A DNA stretch of 8,256 nucleotides. It comes from Anaerolineales bacterium. GTDB lineage: Bacteria; Chloroflexota; Anaerolineae; Anaerolineales; Villigracilaceae. Location: positions 1 to 8,256 of the forward strand of contig JAICQC010000202.1 of assembly GCA_025938055.1 (NCBI GenBank), read 5' to 3'. The translations under genes and the position numbers were made by a program. Every line of letters begins with the position of its first letter. Positions within the stretch are counted from its first letter, which is position 1. Below are positions 1-6,608 of the stretch, in pieces. A model generated the notes under the pieces. It made no database searches and was not told the origin of the DNA. It worked only from the letters and a program-made list of their open reading frames with translations.

Positions 1-504
1 AATGCCAGGTCATGGAAAGAAGGCATCCTCGTGGGACTGGGGCATGGAGGTGTAGAGGCGCTGCTGCTTGGCATACTGGCGGCTGTTACGTTCGTGACCA
101 TGATAGGCTACCGCAACATCGACCTATCCACCGTGCCAAGCATTCCCGCCGATCAGCTAGAGCTGGCCCGGCAGCAGGTCGAGGCATACTGGTCGTCGCC
201 CTGGTATATTGCTCTGCTCGGATTCGTGGAACGCATCTTTGCGATCTGTCTGCATCTTAGTTTCTCTGTTATGGTGCTTTACAGCGTCGTGTATCGCAAA
301 CCGCTCTGGTTCTGGCTGGCTCTCCTGTGGCATGCCTTTATAGACGCAGTCGCTGTGTACGTTGTTCAGGAAGTCGGGGCATTGGAGGTGGAAGGCATCG
401 TAGCGATCTTTGCATTGATCAGTTTGTGGATCATCTTCAGGCTGCGGCAGAGCTTTTTGAACGATGAGCCTCGAACGCCTGAGCCGGAGACCGCAGCTAT
501 ATAA
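1..504 (+). CDS. YhfC-like intramembrane metalloprotease, 3' part
   Basis: The frame is open from the first base (N-A-R-S-W-K-E-G...), so this is the C-terminal 167 residues of a longer gene. The GTG at 31 lies inside the conserved block and is not a believable start. Family signals are GLGHGGVEA at visible residues 12-20, ER at 77-78 followed by the ICLHLSFSV helix with H85, and the WHAFIDA segment with H111 and D115. These polar residues inside hydrophobic helices are the pattern of YhfC (DUF2324), a putative membrane-embedded metallopeptidase family related to PrsW/CPBP proteins. About four membrane helices are visible, then a short acidic, proline-rich cytoplasmic tail (ends PETAAI). Family members are usually around 250-290 residues, so roughly 100 N-terminal residues lie outside the window. 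Substrate unknown. An intrinsic terminator follows at 545-577. Confidence 0.8.
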   Translation, partial: NARSWKEGILVGLGHGGVEALLLGILAAVTFVTMIGYRNIDLSTVPSIPADQLELARQQVEAYWSSPWYIALLGFVERIFAICLHLSFSVMVLYSVVYRKPLWFWLALLWHAFIDAVAVYVVQEVGALEVEGIVAIFALISLWIIFRLRQSFLNDEPRTPEPETAAI

Positions 505-514
505 GGGCAGGCAA

Positions 515-541
515 CGAGGAAACTTTCTCTCCTCGAGGAGA
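515..541 (+). repeat. Overlapping inverted repeats before the terminator
   Basis: A perfect 14-bp palindrome (TCTCCTC/GAGGAGA, 528-541) shares its left half with a second hairpin, in which CGAGGA (515-520) pairs with TCCTCG (530-535) over a 9-base loop. The two structures exclude each other. They lie directly downstream of the yhfC-like stop codon and upstream of the intrinsic terminator. This may be 3'-end structure or chance; no function can be assigned. Confidence 0.35.
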
Positions 542-544
542 TTC

Positions 545-577
545 ATATCCGTCTGATTCGGGCGGATATTTTATTTT
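545..577 (+). terminator. Intrinsic terminator after the yhfC-like gene
   Basis: ATATCCG (545-551) pairs perfectly with CGGATAT (563-569). Two further pairs inside (T-G, C-G) leave a loop of about 7 bases. The stem is followed by a T-rich tail, TTTTATTTT, to 577. It sits 40 bases after the stop codon of the yhfC-like gene and before the promoter region of the next gene. Confidence 0.65.
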
Positions 578-583
578 GCGAGC

Positions 584-605
584 ATATAGAACAAATGTTC
601 TATAT
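584..605. promoter_or_regulatory. LexA-box-like perfect palindrome
   Basis: The arms ATATAGAACA (584-593) and TGTTCTATAT (596-605) are perfect reverse complements around a 2-base AA centre. The core GAAC-AAAT-GTTC (588-599) fits the Gram-positive-type LexA/DinR consensus GAAC-R-N-R-Y-GTTC at every defined position. The right arm overlaps the TATAAT at 603-608, where a bound protein would block RNA polymerase. The palindrome itself is seen directly; LexA as its reader is an inference from the core sequence. Confidence 0.55.
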
Positions 606-608
606 AAT
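603..608 (+). promoter_or_regulatory. Candidate -10 element of the glycosyltransferase gene
   Basis: A perfect TATAAT lies 21 bases before the ATG at 630. No acceptable -35 hexamer is found 16-18 bases upstream, and there is no TGN extension, so the promoter would be weak or helped by an activator. The overlap with the palindrome at 584-605 suggests regulation. The leader would be short, about 15-17 bases. Confidence 0.4.
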
Positions 609-629
609 AAAGAAGGTAAAATTCATAGC

Positions 630-2072
630 ATGCGCAGGGTGCTGCTCCCCATCATCGTTACTCTTTCACTCGTCATTGGTGCATCCATCTTAACGCGCGG
701 ACATCAATGGGGAGATGATTTTGCCTGGTACATTTTGCAAGCCAAAAGTATTTTGACCGGTACCATAGACGAATTCATGGAGCAAAGCGCATTCACGAAC
801 GGCGAATCCACCACCCACCTCGGTCCTCTCGCCTATCCATGGGGATATCCACTGATCCTGACGCCTGTATATGCTGTCAAAGGGATCAGTCCGCTGGCGC
901 TGAAATTTCCGGGGCTATTTTTTTACGCTGGATTTTTGATCTGCCTTTATCTCCTGATGAAAGATCGCCTCCCACAGACAGAAAGCCTGCTCATCGTCTC
1001 CCTGTTTGCATTCAACCCTTTGCTGATTCAATTCCTTGACCAGATCCTTTCGGATATTCCCTTTCTCTTCTTTTCAACTCTGTCGCTGTACCTGATGACC
1101 CGCTCCGGCGTGCGCGGTATTACTCATTATATGTTGATCGGCACGGCAATATTCTTTACAACGTTCTTACGCGTAACAGGCATATTATTGCTGGGCTGTT
1201 TTTTGATCGTCGAGTTTTTTCGATTATTGGGTAATCGCAAAGATCGAACAACAGTAATAGGAATTATTCAAGGTTCGTTGATTATCTGCTTTACGTTCGC
1301 GGTTTTATGGATCTTAAATCTTTTATTATTTCCCAGCGGAGGTGAATCATACCTCTCACAATATTCGCAACTGCTCGAGACTGCCAAAGGATTTATACCT
1401 GCATATTTTAATGTCTTCAGTCTGTTTTTCGGCGCCACACAGGGTTGGAAGTACCTGTATTACTTTGTGGTAATTTTCTTTCTGGTGGGAGCCTGGAATC
1501 GGCGAAAGCAGGAAACGGCCTTTCTCTTATTTTTTGTTCTCTGGATGCTTGTCCATATTACGTATCCCTACTGGCAGGGCGCGCGTTATATCTTCCCTCT
1601 GCTGCCTATCTTCGTTTATTTTGCCTTTCAAGGTATGAAAGTTATCACAAACAAGTTGTCAGACAATTTTCGCGCTTTAGGACAGGGGGCAGTATACGGT
1701 TTTTGGATTTTAATCGCTGGGATCTTCCTGTTTACATCCACCACGAAGGCGTATGTAAACTTGCAGAATAACCGCGCGATCAACGGTCCCTTTGACCCTT
1801 TCAGCACCGCCGTGTACAGCTATATAAAGGAAAAGACGCCGCCGGATAGTGTGATCGTCTTCTTCAAGCCGCGCGTGATGGTGATGATGACGGATCATCC
1901 CACGATCATGAGTACGGAATGCGACCGCATGTATAAGGGAGATTACCTTGTCTTGAGCAGAAAAGTTGGGGAGAATCAGCAGATCACTCCCGAAGATATA
2001 GATACCTGCAACCTGCCTTTGGATCAGGTGCTGAAAAATAACAGATTTGTTGTCTACAAACTAGAGAAGTAG
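630..2072 (+). CDS. GT-C membrane glycosyltransferase (GT39/ArnT-like)
   Basis: A 480-residue polytopic protein with about 10-12 hydrophobic helices and a C-terminal soluble domain (about 385-480). Residues 27-34 (WGDDFAWY), just after the first helix, hold the Asp-Asp of the first outer loop that is the catalytic site in PMT/ArnT-type GT-C enzymes. YPWGYPL (69-75), DQILSDIPFLF (137-147) and ARYIFPLLP (318-326) are also typical of the superfamily. By family, it would move a sugar from a polyprenyl-phosphate donor to a lipid, glycan or protein on the outer face of the membrane; the acceptor is unknown. ATG 630 is preferred to an in-frame TTG at 576, because that TTG lies in the terminator tail and would put the palindrome inside the coding region, and because MRRVLLPIIV gives a normal N-terminal anchor. 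The Shine-Dalgarno is weak (AGAAGG at 611-616, 13 bases away). The middle of the gene is AT-rich: 42 G+C in 120 bases at 1201-1320. Confidence 0.82.
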   Translation: MRRVLLPIIVTLSLVIGASILTRGHQWGDDFAWYILQAKSILTGTIDEFMEQSAFTNGESTTHLGPLAYPWGYPLILTPVYAVKGISPLALKFPGLFFYAGFLICLYLLMKDRLPQTESLLIVSLFAFNPLLIQFLDQILSDIPFLFFSTLSLYLMTRSGVRGITHYMLIGTAIFFTTFLRVTGILLLGCFLIVEFFRLLGNRKDRTTVIGIIQGSLIICFTFAVLWILNLLLFPSGGESYLSQYSQLLETAKGFIPAYFNVFSLFFGATQGWKYLYYFVVIFFLVGAWNRRKQETAFLLFFVLWMLVHITYPYWQGARYIFPLLPIFVYFAFQGMKVITNKLSDNFRALGQGAVYGFWILIAGIFLFTSTTKAYVNLQNNRAINGPFDPFSTAVYSYIKEKTPPDSVIVFFKPRVMVMMTDHPTIMSTECDRMYKGDYLVLSRKVGENQQITPEDIDTCNLPLDQVLKNNRFVVYKLEK

Positions 2073-2073
2073 C

Positions 2074-2102
2074 TTGAATCTGTATCGCGAAATCTGTACA
2101 CT
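2074..2102 (+). promoter_or_regulatory. Candidate promoter of the histidine kinase gene
   Basis: TTGAAT (2074-2079), a 17-base spacer and TACACT (2097-2102), each matching consensus at 4 of 6 positions. Transcription would begin at or very near the ATG at 2109, giving a leaderless message; this agrees with the lack of a Shine-Dalgarno sequence. AATCTGTA occurs twice here (2077-2084 and 2091-2098), 14 bases apart, and may be an operator or chance. Read-through from the glycosyltransferase gene is also possible, since no terminator lies between them. Confidence 0.4.
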
Positions 2103-2108
2103 GTAGAT

Positions 2109-3350
2109 ATGACAACGGGTCAACTTCGCGATCTGGAGAACCAGCCTCAGCAACTCAAGCGTTTGGTCGAGTTAAGTGTTACGCTCAATTCAACTCTCGA
2201 TCTTGATGACCTTCTCCAGCTTGTGACCGCCACTGCTACCGAACTTTTGGATTGCGAAGCCGCGTCTATCCTATTGTACGACGAAAAGAATCCGCGCCTT
2301 TTCTTCGCGGCTGCCACCGGTTCAGATCCGGAAAAACTGGCGGAAATCCCCGTCCCGATCGAGAACAGCCTGGCTGGGACCATCTTCCGCACCAATCGCC
2401 CCATTATTATCAACAACGCGGAAAAAGATCCACGTCACTACTCCCTTGTTTCGGAACACATCAAATTTAAAGTGAAGACCCTGCTCGGTGTGCCAATGCC
2501 TATCAAAGATAGGACGGTCGGTGTATTGCAGGCAGTCAACAAGAGACGCGGCGTGTTCGATGATCATGATGCCGCGCTTCTCGCCGTGACCGCCGCGCAT
2601 GCTGCGATTGCGATCAACAACGCACGCTTACTGCGTGCAACGCAAAAGGCTCTTCAAAAAGTGAGGGAAGCCAACCAGCTCAAAAGCAATTTTCTGGCGC
2701 TGGCTTCACACGAGTTGCGGACTCCGCTTGGAATCATCATCGGCTATTCCACTTTTCTGAAAGAGGACTCAAAAGGCAGCCTCTCTGATCATGCAAGCCA
2801 GGTACTTACTGCAGCCAGCCAGATGCGTTCCATCCTGGATGAGATGAACAACCTGGCAATGCTCAAATCGGATGAGCTGACCCTCAAGCCGCAAAACGTC
2901 GCGATGGAGGACATCCTCGCCTACGCCTGTGAAGGGATCAAGGATCTCGCCTCCGCGCGCAAACAAAATCTGGTGTATGCATTTTCAGAAGAGCCGTATA
3001 TCGTCAACGTGGACATCGATAAAACGGCTCTGGCTTTTGGCAACCTTCTCGGCAATGCCATTCGCTTTTCGCCGGAAGGCACCGATATTACCGTCGGCGT
3101 GACAAGGGATGGAGATCAGGTACTTGCATGGGTGCAGGATCAGGGCATTGGCATCCCCATTGATAAATTGGAAAAGATCTTCGAGGAGTTCTATCAAATC
3201 GAGCCGCCTAACACGCGTCAGTATGACGGACTTGGGATCGGACTCACCATCGCAAAGGGACTGATTGAAGCGCAGGGCGGAGAGGTCTGGGCGGAGTCAC
3301 AGGGAAAAGGCGCAGGTTCAACGTTTAAAGTTCTGTTGCCCATGGCATAG
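2109..3350 (+). CDS. GAF-domain sensor histidine kinase, cytoplasmic, orphan
   Basis: A 413-residue protein with no membrane segment. Residues about 17-172 form a GAF domain, with the typical LLGVPM and GVLQAVNK strands at 125-130 and 138-145, for an internal ligand or redox signal. A short helical linker (173-195) leads to the HisKA dimerisation domain with the phospho-acceptor H201 in SHELRTPLG (200-208). The HATPase_c domain is complete: N box LLGNAIRFSPEG (313-324, N316), G1 box DQGIGIP (344-350), F box FEEFYQ (358-363), and G2 box from GLGIGLTIAKG (374-384). All residues needed for autophosphorylation are therefore present. No receiver domain is fused and no response regulator gene is adjacent, so the partner is encoded elsewhere. 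The gene starts 36 bases after the glycosyltransferase stop with no clear ribosome binding site. The ligand of the GAF domain cannot be read from the sequence. Confidence 0.93.
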   Translation: MTTGQLRDLENQPQQLKRLVELSVTLNSTLDLDDLLQLVTATATELLDCEAASILLYDEKNPRLFFAAATGSDPEKLAEIPVPIENSLAGTIFRTNRPIIINNAEKDPRHYSLVSEHIKFKVKTLLGVPMPIKDRTVGVLQAVNKRRGVFDDHDAALLAVTAAHAAIAINNARLLRATQKALQKVREANQLKSNFLALASHELRTPLGIIIGYSTFLKEDSKGSLSDHASQVLTAASQMRSILDEMNNLAMLKSDELTLKPQNVAMEDILAYACEGIKDLASARKQNLVYAFSEEPYIVNVDIDKTALAFGNLLGNAIRFSPEGTDITVGVTRDGDQVLAWVQDQGIGIPIDKLEKIFEEFYQIEPPNTRQYDGLGIGLTIAKGLIEAQGGEVWAESQGKGAGSTFKVLLPMA

Positions 3351-3432
3351 CTCTCACCACGCTCCGACTGTGGGTCTCATCCTTCGTCGGGCACAGGATA
3401 CACTCGATTCTCTGCTTCGTGCGACTTAAAGC

Positions 3433-3464
3433 AAAAGCGCCTTGTTTTTTGACAGGCGCTTTTT
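3433..3464. terminator. Bidirectional intrinsic terminator
   Basis: AAAAGCGCCT (3433-3442) and AGGCGCTTTT (3454-3463) form a perfect 10-bp stem with an 11-base loop. On the + strand it ends in TTTTT; on the - strand the A-rich left arm gives TTTT. It lies between two converging genes, 82 bases after the kinase stop and 49 bases beyond the dnaN stop, and can serve both. The rest of 3351-3513 shows nothing I can support. Confidence 0.8.
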
Positions 3465-3513
3465 CCAATTCTCCTTGCTAACCAGCAGACTACCTGACTA
3501 GACAACTATTCCA

Positions 3514-4647
3514 CTAGCCTAAATGCATCGGCATGATTACATGTAAGAACTGGTCATCGCCTACGGGGCGCACCACACCCGGCGCATTCGGCGCAGACGT
3601 TTCCAGCGCGACGTTGGGAGTACGGATCACTTCCAGCGCCTCACGCAGGAACTTGACATTGAACGCAATCAACAAGCCGCTGCCATCCACCGTCGCTTCG
3701 ACGATGGTCTCATTCTTGCCGGTTTCCTCTGACGTCGCGGAAATTTCCACTTCACTCGGCTGCATCTCACTTTGCGCGCTTTTAATGTTCAAGCGCGCCA
3801 CGTTCGAACCCTCGCGCGCGAAGATCTCCGCCTGCTTGCACGCTTTCAATAAAGAGGATGTGGAAACCAATGTGCGAGATTTATAGGAGCGCGGGATGAT
3901 CTGCTGGAAATCGGGGAACGTCCCGTCGATCAGCTGCGAGACGACTTCCACATCCTTCACGCGGAAGACCACCTGTCCGCGTCCCTTGGGCAGAACCATG
4001 TAGATCGGTTCTTCGCCATCGGTTGCCACGCGCGCCAGTTCCTTCAATGCCTGGGCAGGGACGATCGCGGAAACGGGCGCAGACGAAGGCGTCGAAAGAA
4101 CCGCCTTGCGGACCGAGAGTCTGAATCCATCTGCGGCAGCCATCGTCAGTTTGTCATTATCCACCTGCACGAGGACGCCCATCAGCACGGGGCGCGCCTC
4201 ATCGGAGGACGCTGCGAATGCCACCTGATGGATCATCTCGCGGAAGTCACCGACGTTGATTTGCACCGCGCCGTCAAAATCAGGGACTGGCATGGGCGGG
4301 AATTCCTGCGCGTCGATGCACTTAATGTCGTTCGTCGAACTGCCGCCGCGTACATTGAGTGTCTGCGTCTGCATGTCGAGATTTAACAAAACCTGGTCGC
4401 TCGGCAGGGTACTGACCAAATCGGAGAACGTGCGAGCCGGCACAGTAGTAGAACCTTCCTCCTCGATGCGCGCCGGAATCCAGCATGTGATGCCCATCTC
4501 AAGGTTCGTGGCAGAAAGACGCAGCCGTCCCTCATCCGATGCGATCAATATATTGGCAAGTACAGGCAACGTACTGCGCGGCGAAACAGCCTTCGCAACC
4601 ATTCCAAGCCCACGAGCCAAATTTTCTTGAAGGACAGTTACTTTCAT
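3514..4647 (-). CDS. dnaN: DNA polymerase III beta subunit (sliding clamp)
   Basis: A 377-residue protein of normal clamp length, with three similar domains (about 1-122, 130-250, 255-377). It makes the ring dimer that holds the replicative polymerase and other partners on DNA. Seen motifs: N-terminal MKVTV with STLPVLANILI (25-35) and TNLEM (47-51); domain 2 RPVLMGVLV (152-160) and AADGFRLS (171-178); IDGTFPDFQQIIP (240-252); domain 3 FNVKFLREAL (329-338); and C-terminal VIMPMHLG (370-377), where IMPM helps form the peptide-binding cleft. ATG 4647 is supported by GAGGAG at 4660-4655, seven bases upstream. It lies 71 bases after the DUF5671-like gene on the same strand, and a candidate promoter (4705-4733) would let it be expressed independently. 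No dnaA or recF is visible beside it. Nothing suggests damage. Confidence 0.97.
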   Translation of the reverse strand: MKVTVLQENLARGLGMVAKAVSPRSTLPVLANILIASDEGRLRLSATNLEMGITCWIPARIEEEGSTTVPARTFSDLVSTLPSDQVLLNLDMQTQTLNVRGGSSTNDIKCIDAQEFPPMPVPDFDGAVQINVGDFREMIHQVAFAASSDEARPVLMGVLVQVDNDKLTMAAADGFRLSVRKAVLSTPSSAPVSAIVPAQALKELARVATDGEEPIYMVLPKGRGQVVFRVKDVEVVSQLIDGTFPDFQQIIPRSYKSRTLVSTSSLLKACKQAEIFAREGSNVARLNIKSAQSEMQPSEVEISATSEETGKNETIVEATVDGSGLLIAFNVKFLREALEVIRTPNVALETSAPNAPGVVRPVGDDQFLHVIMPMHLG

Positions 4648-4704
4648 ATCACGTCTCCTCAGTAATGGAAGTCAATGTATTCCAATTTTACATCAATGCC
4701 CCTG

Positions 4705-4733
4705 ACTATCACCTTAAACTATCCCACAGTCAA
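4705..4733 (-). promoter_or_regulatory. Candidate promoter of dnaN
   Basis: On the minus strand, TTGACT (4733-4728, 5 of 6 matches), a 17-base spacer and GATAGT (4710-4705, 4 of 6). The -35 lies in the last codons of the upstream membrane-protein gene. Transcription would start near 4698, giving a leader of about 50 bases with the GAGGAG ribosome binding site. The hexamer CATTGA occurs three times on this strand near here (4735-4730, 4698-4693, 4677-4672), the last two 21 bases apart. Confidence 0.42.
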
Positions 4734-6608
4734 TGAAATACCCAGTGCAAGCAGTATGAATAACAACTGCAACATGAATAAGGCAGCAAAGACATATACA
4801 ACGGTCATCCACACGGAGCGCCCCATTTTTTGTCTGCGGATTTCCTGACCCTCTGCCAGCTGTTGCACCGATTCCGCTGCCTGTGCCGCGTCATCTGTCC
4901 AGACGATTCCGTTCGCGTCATTCTGGACCACGATCCGGCTCCCGTTGAACGCGCGTACCCATCCCGGCGCGTCCACAGCCACACTCCCGTTCAGGAGGAG
5001 CGCGTTGAAATTTCCTTCAGGTTTCTCATTCGGGTTTGTGACCGTCACCTGGACCTTTGATCCCAGCTTCATCAAGGCTGCTCTGATGGATTCGACAAAG
5101 CCATCTCCTGAGTCGACAACGAGCAACGCGTATTCGCTTTGCTTTTCTGCCAGTGAATCCGCCGTGGCAGCTCCATCCATGCGGAGAACGTTCAAGTGAT
5201 ACATCAATACCACACCAAACAGGAAGAGCAATTGGATGAGGTTTAATAATTCGTTGACGAAATCGCTTCCCGGGTCGCCGGTCAGAATGGCTCGGATAAG
5301 CAGATAGACTAGTCCCACGGCTGTCCCCATACCACCAATCACAGAACCAAACAAGACAAGATAAAGATAAATCTTTCGCAGCACAGAGCGGCGCGCGTGG
5401 TCGCCCATCTCACCTTCAGATAGCGCCTCTGCCTGCATAGGTCGCCACATGAGCAGCCAGAGAGGCAGCCCAACAACCAGAGAAGAAATGGATGTGGCAA
5501 GGGTGCTGCGCCTGGACTCGCTGATCACAATCCCTGAACCGGTAAGCGTATCAATAATGAAGGAGAACAATGTTGCTACACCTACAAACGCAACCGTCAG
5601 CCCGATGAACGCCAGGATATAGTTATAGAGCCGCTTGAGAGCAGACTGGCGGACTCGGTCGCCAGCGGCTTCGATGTGGCGGTTGAGCCAGTACCCGTAA
5701 TACGCCCAGACGAGTCCAAGCGGCACGCCAATCGAAATGGGTCCGCCCACTTGCTGGACGAAGTCCCGCAGAGTCCAACCAGCGCCGAGCAGCCAGGTGA
5801 CGACGGCGTTTACCACCAAGGAAGCCGCCGTGATCACGGTGATAACCCCGCCGAGCGCCAGAAAGTAAAGGATACCCAGGCGCAGCATCGAGCCCATTTC
5901 CGCGGGATCGGTCAGAGAGTCCTGGATGAGGCGCCACGAGTAGACCCAGACCGTCGTTCCGACGAGAATCAGCGCCAGCCCGTTGACTACGACTTCGCGT
6001 CCGAGTTCTCCCAAAACATCACCCGGGATGTAAAGGAGGAATTGCAGGATCTGTTGTGCGCCAAAGACGGTCATCAAAAGACCGTAGAGCATCCAGATAT
6101 AACGATACAGCCGCCGGACTTCTGTGAAGTTCTCTTTATCAGGAAGAGTCGTCCATTCGCCGCGCAGAATATTCCAAAAATACGCCGCGACGATACCATT
6201 CATGATGATGGCGATAATATTGTCAGCGAGCGTCTGTTCACGGAAGACGCTGAACGCGCGTCCCACCCCCAACCCGGCACCCTGGATCAAGGTGCGGTCT
6301 ATGAATGAAAGCAGGTTCTGAACAACGGGAATGAGCGTGGCGAGCAGGATCGCATAGAAGAAGACCGCGCGCAATGTGGCAGTTCTCTCCTCTTCATCGC
6401 GCACGGAAGCGCGCTGCGCCCACAACCAGTGGATCAGGAAGATTGGCACACCTACGAGAATCAAGGCAAGCGCCTGCGCGAGCGCGTCCGCGCCACCGGA
6501 GATGGTGTCATCCACAACCGAACGCAGCAGGCTGACCAGCCCCCACAAGACGATTTCAATGCTAATGAAAGCAACAAGATAAAAATATAATCGGCGAATG
6601 GATTTCAT
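4719..6608 (-). CDS. Polytopic membrane protein with six DUF5671-like repeats
   Basis: A 629-residue protein. I see six similar units of two membrane helices each, starting near residues 4, 79, 164, 242, 324 and 410. Each begins with a basic/aromatic phrase (IRRLYFYL, LRAVFFYA, VRRLYRYI, LRLGILYF, LKRLYNYI, LRKIYLYL). The second helix carries, in several units, a Gly-x-Pro and Trp pattern (GVPIFLIHW 53-61, GVPLGLVW 294-301, GLPLWLLMW 380-388). This resembles DUF5671, a family of unknown function common in Chloroflexota. Charged linkers such as QRASVRDEEER suggest cytoplasmic loops. A soluble alpha/beta domain follows (about 491-590, starting YALLVVDSGDG), then RRQKMGR and a last helix (598-628). 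ATG 6608 is chosen because it overlaps the upstream stop as ATGA; an earlier in-frame ATG at 6674 would lie inside that gene. It could be a transporter, channel or sensor scaffold. The biochemical role is unknown. Confidence 0.8.
   Translation of the reverse strand: MKSIRRLYFYLVAFISIEIVLWGLVSLLRSVVDDTISGGADALAQALALILVGVPIFLIHWLWAQRASVRDEEERTATLRAVFFYAILLATLIPVVQNLLSFIDRTLIQGAGLGVGRAFSVFREQTLADNIIAIIMNGIVAAYFWNILRGEWTTLPDKENFTEVRRLYRYIWMLYGLLMTVFGAQQILQFLLYIPGDVLGELGREVVVNGLALILVGTTVWVYSWRLIQDSLTDPAEMGSMLRLGILYFLALGGVITVITAASLVVNAVVTWLLGAGWTLRDFVQQVGGPISIGVPLGLVWAYYGYWLNRHIEAAGDRVRQSALKRLYNYILAFIGLTVAFVGVATLFSFIIDTLTGSGIVISESRRSTLATSISSLVVGLPLWLLMWRPMQAEALSEGEMGDHARRSVLRKIYLYLVLFGSVIGGMGTAVGLVYLLIRAILTGDPGSDFVNELLNLIQLLFLFGVVLMYHLNVLRMDGAATADSLAEKQSEYALLVVDSGDGFVESIRAALMKLGSKVQVTVTNPNEKPEGNFNALLLNGSVAVDAPGWVRAFNGSRIVVQNDANGIVWTDDAAQAAESVQQLAEGQEIRRQKMGRSVWMTVVYVFAALFMLQLLFILLALGISLTVG

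Noticed and set aside
31..504. GTG at 31 as a complete-gene start for the yhfC-like protein
   Set aside because: The frame is open to base 1 and the GTG lies directly before the conserved GLGHGG block, so the gene must begin upstream of the window.
576..629. TTG at 576 as the start of the glycosyltransferase
   Set aside because: It falls in the terminator T-tract, has no ribosome binding site, and would place the palindrome and TATAAT inside the coding region.
4256..4630. Plus-strand open frames opposite dnaN (also 3533-3886)
   Set aside because: They have low-complexity Ser/Arg-rich translations and are fully covered by an unmistakable dnaN on the other strand.
5676..6308. 210-residue open frame on the + strand
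   Set aside because: It lies opposite the DUF5671-like gene, is rich in charged and proline residues without a recognisable domain, and is explained as a shadow of that gene's codon pattern.
4805..6516. DnaA-box-like TCATCCACA at 4805-4813 and 6508-6516 near dnaN, as a sign of oriC
   Set aside because: Each has one mismatch to TTATCCACA, both lie inside a coding region 1.7 kb apart, and there is no cluster or AT-rich unwinding region.
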